Positions 42,708-54,626 of a stretch of 64,000 nt of DNA are shown one piece after another. The notes below the pieces were generated by a model. It did not search any database and was not told where the DNA came from. It worked only from the letters and a program-made list of their open reading frames with translations. Source of the stretch: Channallabes apus (taxonomy: Eukaryota; Chordata; Actinopteri; Siluriformes; Clariidae); assembly GCA_030522415.1 (NCBI GenBank), contig CM060105.1, positions 15,433,277-15,497,276 on the forward strand, given 5' to 3'. The position numbers and the translations under genes are program-made. Position 1 is the first letter of the stretch. Every line of letters starts with the position of its first letter.

Positions 42708-44335
42708 CAAGTGAAATAACAGAAGAAGGTTCTCGGTTTTCAGTTCATGATGGACTACTGTACTTTAATGATCCTACAGTACATCTGCATGCGGTATCCA
42801 CGCTCTGAAACGTTTAAAACTGTATGTTCCGGCATCTCTTAAAAACACTGTGCTACAATACTACCATGATCATCCAACCGCTGGTCACCTTGGAATGACG
42901 AAAACCTTAGCACGTTTGAAACACAGATTTTTCTGGCCTGACATGTGGTCAGAAGTGAAAAAGTATGTGTCTTCCTGTAAGATCTGCCAATTGACTAAGC
43001 TGGTCTTATGTTCCCAATCCATCCTCAAAAACCTTGAGAGTTCGTGGTAGTTGACTTTGTCGGCCCTTTACCTCGTACCTCCAATGGAAACGCTTACATC
43101 TTGGTCTTTGTAGACTATTTTTCAAAGTGGGTAGAGATTGTGGCAGTGAGAGAAGCAACAGCACAAGTAGCAGCCAGCAGACTGTTGAGTGAAGTGTTCT
43201 CACATCATGGAGCACCAACTTATCTTATTTCAGATAGGGGTTACCTGTTTGAAAAACTACTTACCCTCATCGGAACTGAACACCGCCTGACTATTGCATA
43301 TCAGCCGCAGACAAATGCAAACAGAACAAGTGAACAGAACATTGAAAACGGCAATCAGAGCATATGTTGGCAACAAACACACCTTGTGGGACAGATACAT
43401 CCCTCAGATCTGTTTTGCCTTACGTACTGCTCCTCACGAGAGTACAGGACAATCACCAGCCATGTTGTTGTATGGACGTGAGTTGAACTCTTCTTTAGAC
43501 TTGGTGACTCAACCGAATGGAGATGAAGAGCTTGACATTGACATTCCTTACCTGGAACAGTTGCGGTCTTCATTATGGGAAGCTCATGAACATGCAAAGG
43601 CGAGCTTGGAAGGTAACTATGCGAAGAGAAAGGAATACTATGACAAGAAAAGTCGTTGTGTTCATTATTCAATTGGTGACCTTATCCGAGTAAGAAATCA
43701 CCCGAAGGCTGACGCGCTTACGGATTTCACAGCTAAGTTGGAACCACTTTATTCTGGCCCTTACTGTGTCACTCATGTCTTATCTGATGTGAACTACAGG
43801 CTCAGGAAGCTGGATACAGGGGAAAATGCGGGTGTTTTTCATGTCGTTAATATGCAACCTTTCCATACCAGATCTGGGTACAGGGGACAGATTGCCTGAC
43901 TCTGACGTACTTACTGAAGAAATTGAGGGCAGGGTTTCTCCACCTTATTATGTAAACTCTTGTTTCCCCAATGCATCAAATGTTACTTACGACTCTTTGA
44001 GTGACAATGTTTACGGTGTGGCCACAGGTGACAGCACTAGTTTTGCCCATGTTGCTGACTTTGACATTTCTAAACATGATCTTTATGACCATAACTGTGA
44101 TGACGCTAGACAGAATCATCGCTATGACCTCAGACCTAGACTTGTTCCAAGAGTTACCAAAGACTGGTCACAACGGAAATGGACTAATGAATATCATACC
44201 GACAGACTCGACTTTAAACATAGGGGTTATGATGACTTAAGGGTCTATGGTGTTCATATTTACCTATGTTTCATTGTATATTTTGTTATTTCTAATAACA
44301 CTGTTCCTAATGTTCACATGTATGTCAGCAGGTGA
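42708..44335 (+). pseudogene. Gypsy A integrase and C-terminal tail
   Basis: Continues Gypsy A after Gypsy B. It has the HHCC zinc finger (YYHDHPTAGHLGMTKTLARL, CKICQLTK) and core residues in VVDFVGPLPRTSNG and YLISDRGYLF. After a one-base shift near 43320 it reads VNRTLKTAIRAYVGNKHTLW and then the C-terminal module GDLIRVRNHPKAD. A further shift near 43885 leads to an acidic tail ending in HRYDLRPRLVPR, a motif typical of non-chromoviral Gypsy integrase ends. Confidence 0.88.
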
Positions 44336-44569
44336 TGTTCGTTGCACAGCCTAGTATGGTACAAAACAATTAATATTTTTATTTTGTAGTTTGTTTTGTC
44401 AGCATGCACAGTACTGTGGGGTTTTTGCACATGTTGGTATGTGCACTTGTGAGTATGGCAGGGAACAGACTTTTGTAATTCAATGTTTTCATGTTTGAAA
44501 CTGAATTTGCAAATGTTGTCCTTGTATTGTGTACGGCGGGGGACAGCCTCTTCTCTGTAGGGGGGAATT

Positions 44570-44875
44570 TGTAACGGTCACTACAACGTTATATAACATT
44601 GCATGTATGTCTGTTGCCCTTTTAAGGTGTGTTGCCCCCCGGTGCGTGCGCTGGAGGGACGTGTGAGAGAGACGTGTGAGAAGATGAAGACGGAATAGGA
44701 GTGTGTGCTGCTCTCCTCCCGAAGTGCTTTCTACTCTTACACTTTCCTTTGATTCTACTCGTGCTCTTGCATTGTTTTTTGTGACGTTAAGAAAAACCGA
44801 TAAAAGTTTGTACTAGACGCTGTTTCGTCTCTGAGCTCCTTTTTTTCCTCTGACTATCCGGCACAAGACGTCACA
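44570..44875 (+). repeat. Gypsy A 3' LTR
   Basis: 306 bp, preceded by a polypurine tract (gtaggggggaatt, 44557-44569). It differs from the 5' LTR by several indels, including a duplicated gagagacgtgt near 44665. Confidence 0.92.
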
Positions 44876-44904
44876 AGACGAAGCTGACTGACAGCCGCTG
44901 AATA

Positions 44905-45062
44905 CACCGGTGAACTTTGGGGGAGGAGCCAAGCAAACGTTAACCCAGCAGCTGGGTTACACAAAAACTACCCAATTGTCTGTAAATAACCCAGAAAAAT
45001 CACTCAACAGAGGAAACCCAGCGTTTGGGTAGAAAAAACAACCCAGCATTTTTTAGTGTGTT
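44905..45062. repeat. MITE end with AACCCAGC motifs
   Basis: Contains ttaacccagcagctgggtta, gaggaaacccagcgtttggg and caacccagcattttttagtg, the pattern of a common fish MITE terminus. The other end was not found. Confidence 0.55.
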
Positions 45063-46011
45063 AACAAATAACAAAAAATTACATCCCCGCTGGGGTCAAG
45101 CGAAGGAAATCTTTGATGATTTTTTCAGCATCCGATTCTGTCGGAGACTGAAGGATTGGATTCCTCATAGCTGAAGCCGTAAGTTAAAAGAAACAATTAC
45201 AATAATTGAATAAATATAAACCAGTCTTTTCCCAATTACACTTAATTAACATCAGATATTTTTTCTTCATGTAGTTCTTCTGAATAAACCTATGGAAGCC
45301 CGTTTCCGCTACTAAGTAAAAAAACTTTTTTTAATAAATTCACGTATTTCCCCTTAAATTATTCAAGTCATAGCTGATGCTGCAGCTTCTCGTCCACATA
45401 CCATAAAATTTCGGATGAAAAATATACGTCGTATAGAGACGATGTATCATTTAACAGCTCAAACAGGCGATCTAAAGACGATCAAAATACGACTATTAAA
45501 AAAACGAATGCGATGTTCACCAGATGATACGATCTTTAGCAGACGTCTCCGCGACGTACCTGTGATATCTGGGAATGTAATGATTCAGTATGAAGGGCGA
45601 AATACTGTATTTAACTGCTTTATTTTTGTCTTTTTTTCCAAAGCGTTTGACATTCACATTACAATCCACATTGTTCAGTTCTGAGTTGTTGATTAAATCA
45701 GATTTGCATGTCGTGTTGGATTACCGTCATAATTACAGAGTGAGTTTGAAATGGCGCGCATGCGCACATAGATATTTGCGCAAGCCATCAGGGTTAAAAC
45801 ATTTCATGGGTTCATGTGAGCTCTCTTTACAAAAAAAACTATATCTGATCAGGGTTTTGCTTTGGAAGAGGGCGAGTAGTTATAAAATCAGATCTGATCA
45901 CATTAAGCTAAAAATATTAACCTAATAATGACATTATTATTACTGAGAAAACATTTATTTTGTTTCTTGGTCATTATAGTGGACTTGTAGTGTAACTTAA
46001 TAATGTAGCGG
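45063..46011. other. Intergenic, MITE-like ACGTC repeats, no gene
   Basis: 45420-45570 carries repeated acgtc, agacga and gacgtctccgcgacgt motifs resembling 27980-28145. ORFs at 45415-45684 and 45590-45925 run through it and have no domain. Confidence 0.4.
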
Positions 46012-46200
46012 TCAGAGGTGTCAAGTAACGAAGTACAAATACTTCGTTGCCTTACTTAAGTAGAAATTTTGGGTATCTATACTTTACTGGAGTAATTATT
46101 TTTCAGCTGACTTTTTACTTCTACTCCTTACATTTTTAAGCAATTATCTGTACTTTCTACTCCTTACATTTTAAAAATAGCCTCGTTACTCTATTTTTAT
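46012..46200. mobile_element. hAT-like MITE fragment
   Basis: cagaggtgtcaagtaacgaa followed by gtacaaatacttcg, then tacttctactccttacattt repeated twice, is the end of a widespread fish hAT family. There is no transposase. Confidence 0.6.
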
Positions 46201-46205
46201 GATCA

Positions 46206-46301
46206 GAACGTGCAACCCCCCCCCCCCCCCCCCGGTCGCATGATAAGAACGCGCACAACGCCCGTCCAAGGGTCGCATGATAAGAACGCGCACAACGCCT
46301 G
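46206..46301. repeat. Poly-C run and a GC-rich tandem duplication
   Basis: A run of about 17 C at 46217-46233, then two copies of ggtcgcatgataagaacgcg with cacaacgcc, about 39 bp apart. A decayed third copy (atgatcagaacgtgca) lies before the C run. Confidence 0.8.
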
Positions 46302-47220
46302 TGTACATCACTGAGTGACTTATAATCACAAGTAAACAGGTATATAGTGTGAAATCATGTGCTATTAGAAATAAACATCTAATTGAATCACTACTAAACT
46401 TTTGTGACATACCGCTGTGAGGTTAAAGGATAACTCTCCCCAATACAGCATGAGGACACAGGAAATCCAAATATGGTCATGGCAAGTGGAATCACAAAAC
46501 ACTGTTTTAAAGGCATACCTGCTACAGTGACAACAAAACACCAAGAATATCCCACAATAATTACATTTATGTTTAAAATATAAAATTTTCATTCATTGCC
46601 TTTTCGATTCAGAGTTCATCCGAATGAGTCGAATCAGAGAGCGAACGACTGGACAAAGTCCAGTCTCATGACTCGGACAAAGTAAAAGTGATTCTATCGC
46701 CGTCTCCGATTTGTTGCTGTTGTTTTTCGACCCAATAACCTTCAACATGCGGCAGAAACGGTGATATTAATGTCACACAACAAGGACTGCTGAGTAAAAG
46801 TGAGTGATTTCTTTATCAGAAATGACTTTATATCGGAATAATGAGTTCATAATTAATAAACAGCAGTTAAACTGTGTCGTGTCAGCGGAACTGAACTGTT
46901 TATCTCCTGTGTGTGTTATATACTCGAGTTTATCTCCTCTGTTTATCGTTAATAAAACATTCAGAGTGTTTAGGCGAATTTAGATTTAAATAATCTGGAA
47001 CAAAAGAATAATATTTCATGGACCGTCGACAAATTTCTGTCCAAATGGAAAGTGAAAGTACTTGTTACTTACCTGGCTACGTGCACCAGTTATTCAAATT
47101 CCTTTTTAAATGTACAAATGCCATGCGTCATTGCATACTGCTTTTGTTTATTATTAATTGTTGAATTAATAGATAATTTTAAATGAATATTGTGAATTAA
47201 TTTGCAAATATTATATATAT
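46302..47220. other. No gene seen
   Basis: Unassigned intergenic DNA. Short minus-strand ORFs at 46186-46592 have no domain. Confidence 0.35.
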
Positions 47221-47345
47221 AATGGATTGGCACCCTGTCCAGGGTGTACCCCGTCTAGTGCCCGAAGTCTCCTGGGATAGGCTCTAGGTCCCCCGCGACC
47301 CTGAACACAGGATTAAGCGGTATAGAAAATGAATGAATGAATTAA
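47221..47345 (+). repeat. 3' half of a (TGAA)-tailed SINE
   Basis: ggattggcaccctgtccagg through tgggataggctctaggtccc to the gaatgaatgaat tail matches 56060-56190. The tRNA head is missing (5' truncation). Confidence 0.9.
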
Positions 47346-48154
47346 TATTATATATATATATTTTTTTTATTAAATTCCCTCTTTCTTCAATAGCTTCTAG
47401 GTCATGTGACGTGCATTAGGGCCAGGGTATTGTCAAACTCCTTGTTGCTGACGAGGAGTAAATTGCCACTGTAAATATGTTTATTCTTACAGCTGCTGGA
47501 CAATCTTACACACAGTATGCCCAATATTTGCACAAATGTCTTCTCAAGACCTAATTCCTCCCTGTACTGTACATGTGAATAAATAGTATGTGTGTGTACT
47601 TAGCTTATTTAATTTTATTGTGTGTTTTAGCTGTGATGTGACGTGATCTATCATTACTAATGCAATGATTCACACCTGAGAAGACAAAGGCCTGCATACT
47701 GATCTGTATAATGAGCCATCAGACAGGTATGTGACTGAGAGAGGAGAGTTACAAGAAAGAATCTGAGGATAAAATAAGTTTATATATTCTCAGTGTTTAG
47801 GTTATTTGAGAATGTATTTGACACACACAAAAAAATCTTGAGATTCACTTGCGAGTTCAGTTAAACAGTTTATTAGGAACAATCAAAGTTGACTTTTTAG
47901 CAGCATTACTGCAGTCACTATAACGGAAAATATAGCTAACAATAATATATATAATAAAAAAAAAATTAAAAAATTATATATTATAGAAAACAACAACAGC
48001 TCTTTGTAATTACCAGAACAAATGACTTTACCAATACTGTACTACATTTTTTCTACAATACACTACAATTTACTATGATGAATATATTGTATTATATATT
48101 TATATAATATAGTTATATTTATTAACATATATGATATACTGAATGTGCACTTAC
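47346..48154. other. AT-rich, no gene seen
   Basis: Downstream of the possible exon at 48155-48235, where transposase or host exons would be expected. No open domain found. Confidence 0.35.
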
Positions 48155-48235
48155 TCCTGGTTCTCCAGCGAACTTGAAACTGAACGACACTCACGTGACT
48201 TTCTTGTGCACGGCGCCGGTGATGCAGCCACAGTC
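48155..48235 (-). CDS. Possible second exon after the acidic N-terminal exon
   Basis: On the minus strand, after a tgtttag acceptor and before gtaagt. Joined in phase to 48513-48664 it reads on as TVAASPAPCTRKS, then CRSVSSSLENQ. The composition (Ser/Pro/basic linker) fits the N-terminal linker of a piggyBac-type transposase, but the sequence is too short to prove anything. Confidence 0.3.
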
Positions 48236-48512
48236 CTAAACAAAAAAGAAAATTGAAACTTGAAGAATGGACGCGCATACAATCATACAACAGCTGGTGA
48301 ACAATTTGACCATCTGAAACACGGTCTAAACAATACAAAACACATCTATATATATAAATAAATAATACTTTAGACAGATCGTAATCAGATTTTATTGCGG
48401 GCTTGTAAGTACATATTTCATATTTTAACCAATTTTACTCTCGCTGGTATTTGGTATTTTCCAAATGTACATATAAAATATAGAGCAATGATGGTGAGAA
48501 TAAAAGACTTAC

Positions 48513-48664
48513 TCATCAGGAATTACATCCTCCGTTGAGTCCAGATGTTGTTCAAAATAAAGACGTTGCTCATCTGAGTCTTGCTCTTCCTCTGATGAGA
48601 AAGTAACTTCTTCATCGCTGCCCAGAACCATCTGAAGCGCTTCTTCACCCATGTAGCGTGACAT
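48513..48664 (-). CDS. Short acidic first exon, piggyBac-transposase-like N-terminus
   Basis: ATG at 48664 opens MSRYMGEEALQMVLGSDEE, then FSSEEEQDSDEQRLYFEQHL and ends at a gtaagt donor (48512). An N-terminal EEAL..LGSDEE segment followed by an acidic stretch is seen at the start of many fish piggyBac-type transposases and domesticated relatives. Read through, it stops after 51 codons. The catalytic part was not found in the window, so this is either a gene fragment or a non-autonomous element's relic. Confidence 0.4.
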
Positions 48665-48889
48665 AATTTAAACGTGCAGAAACAGTAAGTAAGTCTATGA
48701 TGAAGCTTGTTGTTTTATGCCATGGGGGCGTGTAGATGATTACCTGGCTCACCTCATTTCCATATGAACAGCGCGCGCGCAGGGAGGCGGGAGCGCATTA
48801 GCTGTAATGAGGCGATACAGGAGAATCTGTACCACTCCTTACTTTCATACGGATTACATAAAAACAGATTATTTGTTTTCACTGTGACT

Positions 48890-48945
48890 TGCATCATTTA
48901 AAAGTAGACCCTTTAACCACTGAGCTACCCCTGGCCCAAAAAGCC
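48890..48945 (-). repeat. tRNA-like SINE head
   Basis: On the minus strand, ggggtagctcagtggttaaa is a clear A-box region. The B box is not recognisable, so it is only a fragment. Confidence 0.5.
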
Positions 48946-48963
48946 AAGAGCATTGTGGATAAT

Positions 48964-48992
<29 letters not shown>
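48964..48992. repeat. (CA)n followed by two telomere-type units
   Basis: A CA run, then ctagggttagggttaggcac: two ttaggg units next to the start of a LINE. Confidence 0.85.
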
Positions 48993-48994
<2 letters not shown>

Positions 48995-51295
48995 GGTTAG
49001 GGTTAGGCACATTTTCCAAGATGGCGCCGGTGAGGTCGGCTGCCGTCACGACTGCTCCGACCACCTTTTCTTTGTTTTTGTTCTTTAAGTTAGTTTTCAG
49101 TGTTTTAAAAGCGGCAAAATCATCACCATTGAGTACATTAGGTATGATAGAGACACTCTTGTTTCTATTGGTATACAATGTACTCACAATTTGACGGTTT
49201 TAACTCCGGATCCGAGCTGGCCGAGTGAGATCCTGCGGGAGAACAATGGACGCGACGCGAAGCGGAGACCTCGAGGCAGACGAGCTGGTGTGAGGAACCG
49301 GCTCCGAGCCCGTGCACACCGTACACCTCTGCCTAGCATCCTGCTCGCCAACGTCCAGTCACTGGAGAACAAACTGGATGACCTCAGGGCCAGGATAAAG
49401 TTCCAGAGAGACATTCGGGACTGCAATCTCCTCTGCTTCACCGAGACATGGCTGAACCCAGCGGTGCCAGACCACGCCATACAGCCGGCCGAGTTCTTCT
49501 CGGTTCACCGCATGGACAGGACGCGGGACTCGGGGAAGTCAAGGGGAGGCGGCGTGTGCTTAATGGTGAACAACAGCTGGTGCAACAGCGCGAGCATTGT
49601 TCCTCTTACACGCTCCTGCACACCAAACCTGGAACTACTGTCCATCATGTGTCGTCCATTTTATCTTCCACGGGAGTTCACATCGGTCATAATCAGCGCC
49701 GTTTACATACCTCCACAAGCGGACACTGAAACTGCCTTATGCGAGCTGCATGAGGCGCTCACACAGCACCAGACACAACACCGGGACGCTGCGCTCATTG
49801 TGGCGGGGGATTTTAATAGTGCCAACCTCAAACGCGCAGCGCCGAACTTTTATCAGCACATCACCTGCCCCACCAGGGGCGAAAGGACACTGGACCACTG
49901 TTATACCACGGTCAAAGACGGTTACAAGGCACAATCTCGTCCAGCGTTTGGTAAATCCGACCACGCCGCCATCTTCCTCATGCCAAAATATAAACAAAGG
50001 CTGAAACAGGAAGTTCCGGTTCAGAGGGAGGTCGCGCGCTGGACAGACCAATCGGTGGCCGCGTTACAGGACGCACTCGATTACGCAGACTGGGACATGT
50101 TCAGAAACAGCTCCGATGATGACGTCAGCGTGTTTACCGAAGCGGTTGTGGGATTTATTGGGAAGCTAGTGGACGATACGGTGGAGAAAAAGACTATCAG
50201 AACGTTTCCCAACCAGAAGCCGTGGGTGGATAAAACCATCCGCGACGCTCTGAGATCTCGCACCGCTGCCTACAACACGGGACTTGCGTCGGGGGACATG
50301 GAACCGTACAAGGCTGCGTCATATAACGTCCGGAAGGCGGTGAAAGAGGCGAAGCAGCGCTACGGGAGAAAACTAGAGTCACAGCTTCAACAGAGTGACT
50401 CTAGGAGCCTGTGGCAGGGACTGAGAACAATAACGGACTACAAAGCACCAGCATCCGGTATGACGAACGCGGACGCGACTCTGGCAGACGAGCTGAACAC
50501 ATTTTACGCTCGCTTCGAGGCTGCAGCTAAAGACGCTAGCAATGCTAATGCTAGCGGCGCTAATGCTAGCGGCGCTAACGGCTGCAGACAGGAAGACACA
50601 GTCAGCACCGGGAACGCGCTCATCATCTCCGAGCACGACGTGAGGAGAGCCTTCAAGAGAGTGAACACCAGGAAAGCAGCAGGACCAGACGGCATCTCAG
50701 GTCGTATTCTCAGAGCCTGTGCAGACCAGCTAGCACCTGTGTTCACTGAGAACGCTTTGAACGCCTTATCAGAGACTTCATCATTTCTTCACTACCCGAC
50801 ACACTGGACCCACTACAGTTTGCATACCGTCAGAACCGCTCCACAGACGATGCAATCTCTCATCTCCTCCACACATCACTCACTCACCTGGACACTAGGA
50901 AAGGGAATTATGTTAAAATGCTCTTCATCGACTACAGCTCTGCTTTTAACACAATAATTCCTTCCACACTCACCACCAAGCTGGAGCACCTGGGACTGAG
51001 CTCATCTATATGTCAGTGGATCTCCAATTTTCTGACTGGCAGACCACAGGCAGTAAGGATGGGCGGGCATGTCTCAGCCACACTCACTCTCAGCACTGGG
51101 GCCCCCCAGGGTTGTGTTCTGAGCCCCCTGCTGTACTCTTTGTACACCCACGACTGTGTGGCCACTACCAACTCCACCTCCATCATCAAGTTTGCTGACG
51201 ACACCGTCGTGGTCGGACTGATCACCAACAATGATGAGTCGGACTACCTAGAGGAGATTGGAAATCTGGAGAACTGGTGCCAGAGGAACAATCTC

Positions 51296-54200
51296 TGTAA
51301 GCATGGCGCGGCCACGTCCAGACGCCTTCCTGATCGCTCCGTACAAACTGTGCGTTTTTTTCCTTCTTTCTTTATTTATTTTACTTTCATTCGCTAAGAG
51401 TACTTCAGGTTTAGTGACCTATGACAGTAGAACACTACTGGATATAGGAATTCAGATTTCGGCGCTTACTTATACCACCTTTAAGCCTGACCCGTCGTGG
51501 CCCTCTGAGATACTACGCTGCTCAGACGACAACAACAATGGACGGGACGCTAACCCGCGGCGAAGAACAAAGAAGCGTCGAGGGAAACGCGGCGGCGTCC
51601 GTAACAGAATGAGAGAACAAGCTCATCGCACCCCTCTGCCGAGTATCCTGCTGGCTAATGTACAGTCACTGGAGAATAAGCTTGATGACCTCAGAGCCAG
51701 AGTTACTTTCCAGCGAGATATCAGGGATTGTAATCTTCTGTGCTTTACAGAAACATGGCTGACCCCCATTGTGCCGGACCGAGTCATAACCCCATCGGAC
51801 TCATTCTCTGTGTTCCGCATGGACAGGACGGCAGAGTCTAACAAAGCTAAAGGTGGAGGTGTGTGCTTCATGGTCAACAAGAAGTGGTGCGATGCCAGGA
51901 GTGTTTCCATTCTCTCCAGTAGCTGCTCGCCTCATTTGGAATATCTGAGTGTTAAATGTCGTCCTTTCTACCTGCCTCGCGAGTTCACCTCGGTCATTGC
52001 CACGGCGGTCTACATCCCACCCCACGCGGACACAGGCACTGCTCTGTCTGAACTACATGATGTGCTGAGTGAGTTCCAAAACAAACACCCGGACGCAGCG
52101 CACATTGTAGCAGGTGACTTTAATAAAGCGAACCTCAGACAGGTTATGCCAAACTTTCACCAACATGTTACATGTCCGACAAGGGGACTCAACATTCTGG
52201 ACCACTGTTACACACCATACAAGCGGGGCTACAAAGCTGTTTCACATCCAGCATTCGGGAAATCAGACCACAACGCCATTTTCCTTATACCGGAATATCA
52301 ACAAAGCTTTCGTCGTGAAGCTCCGGTCATGAGGGAGGTGCAACGCTGGTCTGCCCAATCAGAAGCTACGCTACAGGACGCGCTCGATGACGTAGATTGG
52401 GACATGTTCCGAGCCTGCGCAGTAGACATCAACGAGTTTGCGGATGTAGCAGTTAGCTTCGTTAGCACGCTCGTAAATGAAGTTGTCCCGACAGTGAGGT
52501 TCAAATCGTTTCCGAACCAGAAGCCTTGGGTAGACCGATCGATCCGCGATGCTGTGAATGCCCGGACCGCTGCTTATAATGCCGCACTCATCAGCGGCGA
52601 TATGAGCGCATACAAAGCGGCTTCTTATAGCGTCAGGCGAGCGGTGAGGGAAGCTAAGGGGCGGTTCCGACAGCGAACTGAATCACACTTCCATCAGGGT
52701 GACACACGCCGCATGTGGCACGGATTACGCACAATCACGGACTACAAGGTTGCCAAAGACACCACGACGATCGTCGCCGACTCTGCATTCGCCAACGAGC
52801 TGAACGCATTCTTCGCCCGGTTCGAGGTTAGCCAGGCGGCTAATGCTAGCAGCCTGCTGACTGAGAGTGATGACGTCATCAGCGAGGATTGCGTCATCAG
52901 CATCGCAGAGCACGACGTTCGCACGGCGCTGAGGAGGGTGAACACCAGGAAAGCGGCGGGTCCAGATGGCATCTCTGGGCGCCTGCTGCGCTGCTGCGCT
53001 GACCAGCTGTCAGGTGTGTTCACCTGTATCTTTAATGAGTCCCTGGCGAAGTCTGTGGTCCCGGCGTGTTTCAAGAGATCCACCATTGTCCCCGTGCCCA
53101 AGACCAACAAACCCTCATGCCTGAATGACTACCGGCCTGTTGCACTGACATCGATGGTCATGAAGGTATTTGAGGGTCTGCTAAAAAACATCATCTCCTC
53201 CTCCATCCCCAGCTCCATAGATCCACTTCAGTTCGCCTACCGCCCCAACAGATCCACAGAGGATGCCATCTCCCATGTTCTGCACACCACTCTCAGCCAC
53301 GTGGACAAGAAGCAAGGTAACTATGTGAGATTGCTTTTTATAGATTACAGCTCTGCCTTCAACACAATAGTGCCTAACAGACTGTTCACAAAGCTGAGAG
53401 ATCTAGGACTTAACAAACGCTTGTGTGCCTGGGTGTTGGACTTCCTCTCGGACAGATCTCAAGCGGTGAGAGTGGGCAAGTGCTTCTCCAGCAGCATCAC
53501 CATCAACACAGGTGCTCCACAGGGATGTGTTCTCTCTCCACTGCTATACTCTCTCTACACTTCAGACTGTGTGGCCATGTTCGACTCCAACACCATCGTT
53601 AAGTTTGCTGACGATACGGTGGTGCTGGGCTTCATCTCCAACAACGATGAGTCGGCCTACATAGATGAAGTGGAGAACCTGGCACTATGGTGTGAAGAAA
53701 ACTGCCTCCGACTGAACGTCAGTAAGACGAAGGAGCTGGTGGTGGACTTCAGAAGGGGACAACTGGACCACAAACCCCTCATCATCAATGGAGCTCCAGT
53801 GGAGAGGGTGAGCAGCTTTAAGTACTTGGGCGTCCACATCTCCGAGGATCTGACATGGACTGAGCATATCTGTGCTCAGACGAAAAGGGCAAAGCAGCGT
53901 CTGTACCACCTGAGGCAGTTGAGGAAGTTTGGGGTTTCCCCTGCTGTCCTTAAGGCTTTCTACTCGGGTGCTGTTGAGAGCATCCTAACACAGAACATTT
54001 CATCCTGGTTTGGGAATAGCTGTGTACAGGACAGGAAAGCCCTCCAGAGAGTGATCCGGGCAGCTGAACGCTGCTGCAGGTTAACTCTCCCCTCCATGCA
54101 GGACATCTACACCAGGAGATGTAAAACCAGGGCAGCTCGTATCATTAAGGACTTGTCGCACCCCAATAACGGACTGTTCAAACTTCTGCATTCAGGCAGA

Positions 54201-54443
54201 AGGTTCCGGGTCATTATGGCCAAAACGGAGAGACTCAGGAGGAGTTTTTATCCACAGGCGATTAGACTCCTCAACCATGATGGGCCACTCTCCCATTCAT
54301 AGGACTGGTAACAGTTCACCCACACACTGCTGTGCTGACATTCCACACTGCACACTGCACTTTAGTCTGGACTGTAAGCATCACTTGCACTAACATCTTT
54401 ATCCTGCTCAGATACACACTTTATTATTATGTTTACATTTGCA

Positions 54444-54483
<40 letters not shown>

Positions 54484-54626
54484 CAACTTCTATTTATAGA
54501 TTATTTCTTTTCTTTTGTTTCTTGTTATTTGCACAAAGTAGGAGCGGTTCAGGATACATTTCACTGCGTGTTGTACTTGTATAACTATGCATGTGACAAA
54601 TAAAGAATCTTGAATCTTGAATCTTG
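51296..54626 (+). mobile_element. LINE copy B, full-length-like, inserted in copy A
   Basis: Flanked by aatctc at 51290-51295 and 54627-54632, which exactly restores copy A's reading frame when removed. It starts 7 bp before its ATG and ends in a cttgaatcttgaatc microsatellite tail after ataaagaat. Same family and orientation as copy A but clearly diverged, so it is a separate subfamily, not a duplication of A. Confidence 0.92.
51303..54302 (+). CDS. LINE copy B ORF: endonuclease-reverse transcriptase, intact
   Basis: 999 codons without interruption. Residues 12-30 form a hydrophobic segment ([15 protein letters not shown]). The APE endonuclease spans about 110-330 ([38 protein letters not shown]), and RT about 540-830 with [47 protein letters not shown] and the catalytic [10 protein letters not shown] near 765. 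A C-terminal region with [18 protein letters not shown] and [18 protein letters not shown] follows. The codons are all sense and the motifs complete, so it may be active. The ATG at 51303 is chosen because the upstream codons belong to copy A. Confidence 0.92.
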   Translation: MARPRPDAFLIAPYKLCVFFLLSLFILLSFAKSTSGLVTYDSRTLLDIGIQISALTYTTFKPDPSWPSEILRCSDDNNNGRDANPRRRTKKRRGKRGGVRNRMREQAHRTPLPSILLANVQSLENKLDDLRARVTFQRDIRDCNLLCFTETWLTPIVPDRVITPSDSFSVFRMDRTAESNKAKGGGVCFMVNKKWCDARSVSILSSSCSPHLEYLSVKCRPFYLPREFTSVIATAVYIPPHADTGTALSELHDVLSEFQNKHPDAAHIVAGDFNKANLRQVMPNFHQHVTCPTRGLNILDHCYTPYKRGYKAVSHPAFGKSDHNAIFLIPEYQQSFRREAPVMREVQRWSAQSEATLQDALDDVDWDMFRACAVDINEFADVAVSFVSTLVNEVVPTVRFKSFPNQKPWVDRSIRDAVNARTAAYNAALISGDMSAYKAASYSVRRAVREAKGRFRQRTESHFHQGDTRRMWHGLRTITDYKVAKDTTTIVADSAFANELNAFFARFEVSQAANASSLLTESDDVISEDCVISIAEHDVRTALRRVNTRKAAGPDGISGRLLRCCADQLSGVFTCIFNESLAKSVVPACFKRSTIVPVPKTNKPSCLNDYRPVALTSMVMKVFEGLLKNIISSSIPSSIDPLQFAYRPNRSTEDAISHVLHTTLSHVDKKQGNYVRLLFIDYSSAFNTIVPNRLFTKLRDLGLNKRLCAWVLDFLSDRSQAVRVGKCFSSSITINTGAPQGCVLSPLLYSLYTSDCVAMFDSNTIVKFADDTVVLGFISNNDESAYIDEVENLALWCEENCLRLNVSKTKELVVDFRRGQLDHKPLIINGAPVERVSSFKYLGVHISEDLTWTEHICAQTKRAKQRLYHLRQLRKFGVSPAVLKAFYSGAVESILTQNISSWFGNSCVQDRKALQRVIRAAERCCRLTLPSMQDIYTRRCKTRAARIIKDLSHPNNGLFKLLHSGRRFRVIMAKTERLRRSFYPQAIRLLNHDGPLSHS

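Larger units (their letters stand above)
29280..44875 (+). mobile_element. Gypsy A: LTR retrotransposon, heavily interrupted
   Basis: Two LTRs of about 305 bp enclose remains of gag, protease, reverse transcriptase, RNase H and integrase in Ty3/Gypsy order. Three later insertions split it: a solo LTR (31271-31981), a Tc1/mariner element (32859-34375) and Gypsy B (35416-42702). About 6.1 kb of the 15.6 kb is its own sequence. The LTRs differ by several small indels and substitutions, so it is the oldest layer. No chromodomain is present; the C-terminus carries HRYDLRPR instead. Confidence 0.9.

Noticed and set aside
29275..44880. A target-site duplication for Gypsy A
   Set aside because: Flanks gacac and agacg are similar only if shifted by one base. 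I could not show an exact duplication and do not claim one.
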